Source: Gammaproteobacteria bacterium
GTDB lineage: Bacteria > Pseudomonadota > Gammaproteobacteria > Steroidobacterales > JACDCP01
Assembly (NCBI GenBank): GCA_013817465.1
Contig: JACDCP010000052.1
Location: 1 to 13,513 of the forward strand
Direction: 5' to 3'
DNA: 13,513 nt
The notes beneath the pieces were generated by a model. It did no database searches and was not told the origin of the DNA. It saw nothing but the letters and a program-made list of their open reading frames with translations. The first letter of the stretch is position 1; each line of letters opens with the position of its first letter. Both the position numbers and the translations under genes were made by a program. This document shows, in pieces, positions 7,904 through 13,513 of the stretch.

Positions 7904-7918
7904 TTGCTGGTTGGCCGG

Positions 7919-7933
7919 GCGCGACCTTCGCGC
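7919..7933. terminator. Short GC-rich hairpin in convergent gap
   Basis: GCGCGA (7919-7924), CCT (7925-7927) and TCGCGC (7928-7933) form a perfect 6-bp stem with a 3-base loop, in the 38-base gap between the symporter stop and the stop of the convergent hypothetical gene. There is no T tract on either strand, so it would be at best a weak bidirectional terminator or a 3'-end stabiliser. Confidence 0.3.
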
Positions 7934-7941
7934 ACGACCTG

Positions 7942-8328
7942 CTACGAATCGCCGCGGCGCCTTACTCGGCGCCGCGCGTGCTGCTCCCTCAGCTTGCCTT
8001 CCACGCGCGCCACTATCTCGTCGATGCTCTCTTGTCCGGTTTCGTGCGGGTGATCGTCCAGGTGGTCGGCCGCAGAAAACAGCCGGATCCAATGCTCCGT
8101 GCGCCGGCCGAAGCGCACCACTTCGTAGAAATGCTGCTTTCTGCCAGCGGTGAGCACATCGATCAACGCTGCGATCAGCGACACGGGTACGAGCATGAGG
8201 TCACGCAGCCCGTCGACGAACAGCTTGAGCTGAAATACGGCGACGTCCCGCAGCAGTTGCCCGCGTCCACGCGGGTCCGATGTTACCGCTGCATCGCGAG
8301 TCTCGACGTCTGGTCGCTGGGCGTTCAT
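7942..8328 (-). CDS. Conserved-looking hypothetical protein, small, possibly membrane-associated
   Basis: A 128-residue protein that I do not recognise as a named family. The N-terminal 30 residues are polar. A central block QLKLFVDGLRDLMLVPVSLI (33-52), continuing AALIDVLTAG, contains one moderately hydrophobic segment. It is followed by HFYEVVRFGRRTEHWIRLF (66-84), an acidic stretch (DHLDDHPHETGQESIDEIVA), and a basic tail RRRVRRRGDS. The central block has the look of a real, constrained protein, and the antisense frame does not extend any known family here. I chose ATG 8328; an ATG at 8352 is also in frame and would add eight residues. It is divergent from hemH with under 90 bases between starts, so the two may share a control region. 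Function is unknown. Confidence 0.65.
   Translation of the reverse strand: MNAQRPDVETRDAAVTSDPRGRGQLLRDVAVFQLKLFVDGLRDLMLVPVSLIAALIDVLTAGRKQHFYEVVRFGRRTEHWIRLFSAADHLDDHPHETGQESIDEIVARVEGKLREQHARRRVRRRGDS
7953..7976. repeat. 9-bp perfect palindrome inside the 3' end of the hypothetical gene
   Basis: CGCGGCGCC (7953-7961) and GGCGCCGCG (7968-7976) are perfect complements with a 6-base loop (TTACTC). On the minus strand this encodes most of the Arg-rich tail of the hypothetical protein, ending about nine bases before its stop codon. It could act as an RNA hairpin at the 3' end of that transcript, or simply reflect Arg/Gly codons in a GC-rich genome. Confidence 0.5.
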
Positions 8329-8415
8329 GCCGCCGGTATGATACGCCACCATGAACTGTCAATCGGGATCGGACTGCCATCTCGCGGTCTCCGGATCGCT
8401 GCGCCGGGCCGCGCA

Positions 8416-9465
8416 ATGACAGGCGCAGGAAATCGCAGTCTGCCCCCGATGTCCGGCGGGGAGACGCTGCAGATCGCCGTGCTGCTCGTCAATCTGGGCA
8501 CACCGGATGCGCCGACGCCGGCCGCGGTACGGCGATATCTCGCCGAGTTCCTGTCCGATCCCCGCGTCATTGAAACTCCCCGTGTGCTCTGGTGGCCCAT
8601 CCTGCACGGCGTGATCCTGCGCGTGCGTCCACAGCGCTCAGCCGAGCTGTACCGGAAAATCTGGACGGATGCCGGCTCCCCGCTGCTGGTCAATACCCGC
8701 CAGCAGGCGCAGGCACTGGAGGATGCGCTATCGCAACGACTGGCCGATCCTGTGCCGGTCGAGTTCGCCATGCGCTACGGGAGCCCGTCGGTGGGCGAGA
8801 TACTGCGTAAGCTCAAGCTGGCCGATGTGCGCCGGCTGCTCGTCCTGCCGATGTACCCGCAGTATGCCGCCGCGACGACCGGCTCGGTTTTCGATGCCGT
8901 CGCGCGTGAGCTCTCGCGCTGGCGCCGGGTTCCCGAGACCCGGTTCGTTCACGCCTATCACGATGATTCAGACTATATCGGCGCGCTGGCTGCAAGCGTG
9001 CGCGAGCACTGGTCCGCGCACGGGCGCGCCGAGCGTCTGCTGCTGTCGTTTCACGGGCTGCCCGCACGCTGCGTGCGTGCCGGCGATCCCTATGAACGCC
9101 ACTGCCTCGAGACCGCGCGCCTGCTTGCCGATGAGCTGTCACTCGACGACGACACGTGGGCCATGAGCTTCCAGTCGCGGGTCGGCCGGGAGCCGTGGCT
9201 CAGGCCCTATACCGACGTTCTGCTGGGCGAATGGGCGCGCAGCGGCATCCAGCGCGTGCAGGCGCTATGTCCCGGTTTCGCGGCAGATTGCCTCGAGACG
9301 CTCGAGGAGATCGCCATCCGCAACCGTGATGACTTTGTCGAGGCCGGCGGTGAAGCCCTGGAGTACATCCCCGCCCTGAACGCGCGCGCAGATCACATTG
9401 CCTTCCTCGCCCGCCTCGTCGCGCAGCACATGCAGGGTTGGCCCGCGGCCGTGCGACACGATTGA
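8416..9465 (+). CDS. hemH: Ferrochelatase
   Basis: A 349-residue protein that inserts Fe2+ into protoporphyrin IX, the last step of protohaem synthesis. Family features in order are LLVNLGTPDAPTPAAVRRYL (23-42), FLSDPRVIE (45-53), LPMYPQYAAATTGS (144-157), SFHGLP (211-216) with the metal-binding/catalytic histidine H213, QSRVGREPWLRPYTD (253-267), and CPGFAADCLETLEEI (285-299) with the conserved acidic E294. Length is within the usual 320-370. Start choice is uncertain: ATG 8416 (used here) or ATG 8449 (338 residues, beginning MSGGETLQ). The frame continues upstream of 8416, but that part is antisense to the neighbouring hypothetical gene and does not look like ferrochelatase. The gene overlaps the following VOC gene by one base, implying an operon. 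Confidence 0.95.
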   Translation: MTGAGNRSLPPMSGGETLQIAVLLVNLGTPDAPTPAAVRRYLAEFLSDPRVIETPRVLWWPILHGVILRVRPQRSAELYRKIWTDAGSPLLVNTRQQAQALEDALSQRLADPVPVEFAMRYGSPSVGEILRKLKLADVRRLLVLPMYPQYAAATTGSVFDAVARELSRWRRVPETRFVHAYHDDSDYIGALAASVREHWSAHGRAERLLLSFHGLPARCVRAGDPYERHCLETARLLADELSLDDDTWAMSFQSRVGREPWLRPYTDVLLGEWARSGIQRVQALCPGFAADCLETLEEIAIRNRDDFVEAGGEALEYIPALNARADHIAFLARLVAQHMQGWPAAVRHD

Positions 9466-10174
9466 TGCTGCTCGGTCGCTTTTTGGAACTGAGCGTGCAG
9501 ACGCCCGACGTCCTCGCTTCGGTCGAGTTCTACGAGTCCCTGGGTTTCAGGCAATGCGTCGTCGGCGAAACCTGGTCTCACCCCTATGCGGTGCTGAGTG
9601 ACGGACGGCTGTTTCTCGGCCTGCATGACTACGCGTTCGACTCTCCCGCGCTGACATTTGTGCGACCAGAGCTGAGCGCGCATCTGGCGGAGCTCGAAAG
9701 ACGCGGCCTCCGATTCCAGTTCCGCAAGACCGGCGAGGAAGTATTCAACGAGGCCGGCTTCCTCGATCCCGATGGCCATATGATCGCGCTGCTCGAGGCG
9801 CGTACCTTCTCGCCAGCCGGCTTTCCGGATCGCGACTTCTCCGCGCTGGGCCGCTTCGGCGAGTACAGCCTGCCCGTGCGCGACCTCGATGTCGCCCTCG
9901 ACTTCTGGAGAAAGCTCGAAGGGGTGCCCCTGGCGCGGGACTCGGAGCCACGTCCCCGCGCGAGCGTGAATATCGGCGGCGCCCGCCTGGGACTGCACCA
10001 GAAGCCCGACTTCCGGCAACTCTCGTTGACCTTCCTGGCGGACGACATGGCGGCGCGTATCGAATATCTGCGAGAGAAAGGTTATGAGTTGACCGCAGCC
10101 ACGCTGCGCTCTCCGGAAGGACTCACGATCCTCCTGCGCGAGAGCAAAAGCAAAGGAGGTGTCCCTGAAACGGA

Positions 10175-10178
<4 letters not shown>
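9465..10178 (+). CDS. VOC (glyoxalase/bleomycin-resistance/dioxygenase) superfamily protein with two tandem domains
   Basis: A 237-residue protein built of two vicinal-oxygen-chelate-like modules. The first (about 4-113) begins FLELSVQTPDVLASVEFYESLGF and ends GFLDPDGHMIALLEA, the classic VOC 'DPDG...' ending. The second (about 132-225) begins GEYSLPVRDLDVALDFWRKL and ends SPEGLTILLRE. Such proteins use a paired beta-alpha-beta-beta-beta fold, often with a metal, for lyase, dioxygenase or binding roles; which one applies here is not evident. The start ATG (9465-9467) overlaps the hemH stop as TGATG, so translation is probably coupled. The stop TAG (10176-10178) overlaps the stop of the convergent acs gene. 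A perfect Shine-Dalgarno-like AAAGGAGGTG lies at 10152-10161, near the 3' end, with no start codon to serve. Confidence 0.85.
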
Positions 10179-12160
<1,982 letters not shown>

Positions 12161-12181
12161 GCTCATCTCCGCTGGTCAAAT

Positions 12182-12211
12182 GTTGACAAAGCCTTCCATG
12201 GCTTTTTCAAC
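12182..12211. repeat. Family-D palindrome, copy 1
   Basis: A 30-base near-perfect inverted repeat: GTTGACAAAGCC (12182-12193) pairs with GGCTTTTTCAAC (12200-12211) with one mismatch and a 6-base loop. It is 26/30 identical to the copy at 12353-12382. It resembles the common gammaproteobacterial palindrome of the type 'GTTGAAAAAGTCC...GGACTTTTTCAAC'. Confidence 0.8.
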
Positions 12212-12352
12212 TCGGCAATCGTTAAGCTAACCCATTCCGGCGTTCAAAAACACCGTGGGCCGGTGGCTTGGCAGGGAGGCATCGCCATTTTCGACGACCG
12301 CAGGTTCCAGAAAATGCTCGCAATCCGAAAATCATACTTTTTGGATCGCAGC

Positions 12353-12382
12353 GTTGAAAAAGCCATGCATGGATTTTTCAAC
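12353..12382. repeat. Family-D palindrome, copy 2; possible terminator of the fructosamine kinase gene
   Basis: GTTGAAAAA (12353-12361) and TTTTTCAAC (12374-12382) are perfect complements; inside them CCATG/CATGG continues the stem after one G/A mismatch. It begins seven bases after the fructosamine kinase stop codon in the direction of transcription. The transcript would form a hairpin whose 3' arm ends in an A/U-rich run, so it may end that mRNA. Confidence 0.75.
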
Positions 12383-12388
12383 ATTTCG

Positions 12389-13261
12389 CTAGAGCAATCG
12401 CTCCAGGAGGCTGCGCGCCTGGCCGAGATAGCCGGCGCCGAACAGGTTCAGGTGATTGAGCACGTGATAGAGGTTGTAGAGATCGACGCGGGCTTCATGG
12501 GCTTCCGGCAGCGGCCAGGCTTCCGCATACGCCGAGTAAAACGCACTCGAGAATCCGCCGAACAACCTGGTCATCGCCACATCCGCCTCCCGGTCGCCGA
12601 AGTAGACAGCCGGGTCAAAGATCACCGGTCGGCCGTACCGATCGGCGGCGGCGTTGCCGCTCCACAAATCGCCGTGCAGCAGCGAAGGCCGGGGCTGCGC
12701 GCCGGCAAAGAAGGATTCGAGACGATCCAGCAGGCGTTCGCCAGGCTGGGCGAGCCGGCTGCCGAAGCCGTTCTCCGTCGCGAGCCGAAGCTGAAAACCG
12801 AGGCGCCGATCGCGAAAGAAGGCGACCCAGTCGTGGTGCCAGCCGTTCAACTGCAGCGTGCTGCCGATAGCGTTGTCCCGATCCAGACCGAACGCCGCGT
12901 GCGTGACGCGATGCTGACGTGCGAGCTCGGAGCCGAGTTGGCCGTCGGTGCCGGCCGAACGGGCTCCGAGCTCGATCCATTCGAGCGCGAGAAAGGCCTC
13001 GCTCGCAGTGGCGGCATAAGCGATGACTTCCGGGACACGCACCGCCTGCGCCGCGGCAAGCATCTCCAGGCCGCACGCTTCGGCTTCGAACAACCGCAGC
13101 GCGCCGGCGTCATGCACTTTGATAAAGCAGTCGCCGTCCGGACTCTCCACCCGCCAGGCTGAATGAATGCAGCCGCCGCCAACGGGTTGCGCTGTCTGTG
13201 GATCGAGCTGCGGCCCACCGGCCTCTTTCAGGCGGGCCGCGATCTCTGGCCACTTTGGCAT
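12389..13261 (-). CDS. Fructosamine kinase family protein (ketosamine-3-kinase-like)
   Basis: A 290-residue kinase of the fructosamine kinase family, which phosphorylates glycated amines (fructosamines or ribulosamines) so that the sugar falls off, a protein-repair function. Kinase features are GGGCIHSAWRV (28-38) at the nucleotide loop, the lysine in FIKVH (K48), ALEWIELG (92-99) at the hinge, the catalytic loop LLHGDLWSGN (194-203) with D198, and the metal-binding block FDPAVYFGDREADVAM (215-230) with D216. The C-terminal LYNLYHVLNHLNLFGAGY (261-278) is characteristic. Length is standard (about 285-300). I chose ATG 13261, preceded by AGGGAG at 7-base spacing; the frame's further upstream extension is Arg-rich and overlaps another gene. 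The gap to the upstream partial gene is 49 bases on the same strand, suggesting co-transcription. Confidence 0.93.
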   Translation of the reverse strand: MPKWPEIAARLKEAGGPQLDPQTAQPVGGGCIHSAWRVESPDGDCFIKVHDAGALRLFEAEACGLEMLAAAQAVRVPEVIAYAATASEAFLALEWIELGARSAGTDGQLGSELARQHRVTHAAFGLDRDNAIGSTLQLNGWHHDWVAFFRDRRLGFQLRLATENGFGSRLAQPGERLLDRLESFFAGAQPRPSLLHGDLWSGNAAADRYGRPVIFDPAVYFGDREADVAMTRLFGGFSSAFYSAYAEAWPLPEAHEARVDLYNLYHVLNHLNLFGAGYLGQARSLLERLL

Positions 13262-13310
13262 ATACCCGCTCCCTTCCGCCGGCTCCCCGATAGAGGGGAT
13301 AAGGAATGCG

Positions 13311-13513
13311 TCAAGAAGGATGTACCTCCTCCCGTGCGGGTACGACGGGGTACGGTAGAGCGTCGAATCCGCAATACGTCTCCGCGATGCGGCGCGCCTG
13401 AAAGCGCAACGCGGAACCGAACGCCGCGCCATCGTACAATCGTTCGAGTGAATCCAGATCGGGCGCGCCACGCGTGAGGCCGGCACGTTCAAAGGCGAGC
13501 GGCGCGTCGCAGA
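13311..13513 (-). CDS. Unidentified protein, C-terminal 66 residues (truncated by window edge)
   Basis: Reading the minus strand from the window's right edge, one frame is open for 66 codons to a TGA at 13313-13311. It gives a balanced composition, for example CDAPLAFERAGLTRG, LYDGAAFGSALRFQARRIAE and GFDALPYPVVPAREEVHPS. The other minus-strand open frame here is Arg-rich and looks like a shadow. Third codon positions are mostly G or C, in keeping with the neighbours. I do not recognise the family. It precedes the fructosamine kinase gene by 49 bases on the same strand, so the two probably form an operon. Confidence 0.55.
   Translation of the reverse strand, partial: CDAPLAFERAGLTRGAPDLDSLERLYDGAAFGSALRFQARRIAETYCGFDALPYPVVPAREEVHPS

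Larger units (their letters stand above)
12178..12386. mobile_element. Possible ~209-bp MITE/REPIN-like element with inverted palindromic ends
   Basis: Two 30-base palindromes (12182-12211 and 12353-12382) bracket about 140 bases of non-coding DNA. The homology extends outward from each palindrome, AAATGTTGA at the left end and TCAACATTT at the right, but not inward. That is what is expected if the pair marks the ends of one unit. Inside is another imperfect hairpin, ATCCGAAAA/TTTTTGGAT (12323-12331/12338-12346). There is no ORF of note and I see no clear target-site duplication. The unit fills nearly all of the 228-base gap between the fructosamine kinase stop and the acs start, so any acs promoter in that gap would lie within it. 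Confidence 0.5.

Noticed and set aside
5951..8092. 713-codon open frame on the - strand
   Set aside because: It is antisense to the whole AGCS symporter gene, has the low-complexity Arg/His/Asp composition of a shadow frame, and runs through the repeat cluster.
7537..8415. Long in-frame N-terminal extension of hemH
   Set aside because: It overlaps the 3' end of the symporter gene in another frame and is antisense to the small hypothetical gene; ferrochelatase homology starts only near residue 20 of the 8416 start.
12161..12260. acs promoter or CRP site
   Set aside because: No convincing -35/-10 pair or CRP palindrome could be read; apparent TTGAAA boxes are part of the family-D palindrome.
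13262..13492. N-terminal extension of the fructosamine kinase
   Set aside because: It is Arg-rich, precedes the conserved MPKWPEI start with a good Shine-Dalgarno sequence at 13261, and overlaps a better frame ending at 13311.

Overview
This looks like a chromosomal housekeeping stretch from a GC-rich proteobacterium, most likely a gammaproteobacterium. The evidence is high G+C at third codon positions, a lipobox-type peptidase, a FadI-like thiolase, a standard ferrochelatase, an acetyl-CoA synthetase with the classic lysine-acetylation motif, and several families of short palindromic intergenic repeats of the REP type. The finer taxonomy is inference; no rRNA or marker-rich operon is present.

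Layout, left to right. At 1-365 (+) is the C-terminal end of a probable SAM-dependent methyltransferase, followed by a DUF924 protein (433-1047, +). A convergent DUF885 lipoprotein peptidase (2961-1162, -) comes next. A MATE efflux transporter (4475-3111, -) lies upstream of it, and the two are separated by a palindromic repeat pair that also supplies the transporter's stop codon. A repeat-rich divergent gap (4476-4692) leads to a FadI-like thiolase (4693-5973, +), a three- to four-arm cluster of the same palindromic repeat (5972-6097), and a sodium:alanine symporter family protein with an unusual ~100-residue insertion (6182-7903, +). A small conserved-looking hypothetical protein (8328-7942, -) is divergent from ferrochelatase hemH (8416-9465, +). 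The hemH stop overlaps the start of a two-domain VOC/glyoxalase-like protein (9465-10178, +). That operon converges on acetyl-CoA synthetase acs (12160-10175, -), and the two stop codons share one CTAG. Upstream of acs lie a ~209-bp element bounded by 30-bp palindromes, a fructosamine kinase family protein (13261-12389, -), and the C-terminus of an unidentified protein (13513-13311, -).

Functionally the window is mixed metabolism: acetyl-CoA formation and thiolysis (Acs, thiolase), haem synthesis, amino-acid uptake, peptide hydrolysis, drug or metabolite efflux and deglycation. I see no defence system, prophage, CRISPR array, tRNA, rRNA or transposase gene.

The most distinctive signal is not a gene. 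Four unrelated families of short palindromic repeats sit at gene ends and in gaps: A, GGGGACATTCCTGATTTCC; B, AGGTGCC-N-GGCACCT plus a second GGCACCT and a T tract; C, a CCCCGGC-GAAA-GCCGGGG hairpin; D, a GTTGAAAAAGCC palindrome. In two places (MATE and Acs) the repeat has become the coding sequence for the last residues and the stop codon. I did not find a convincing new multi-gene system.
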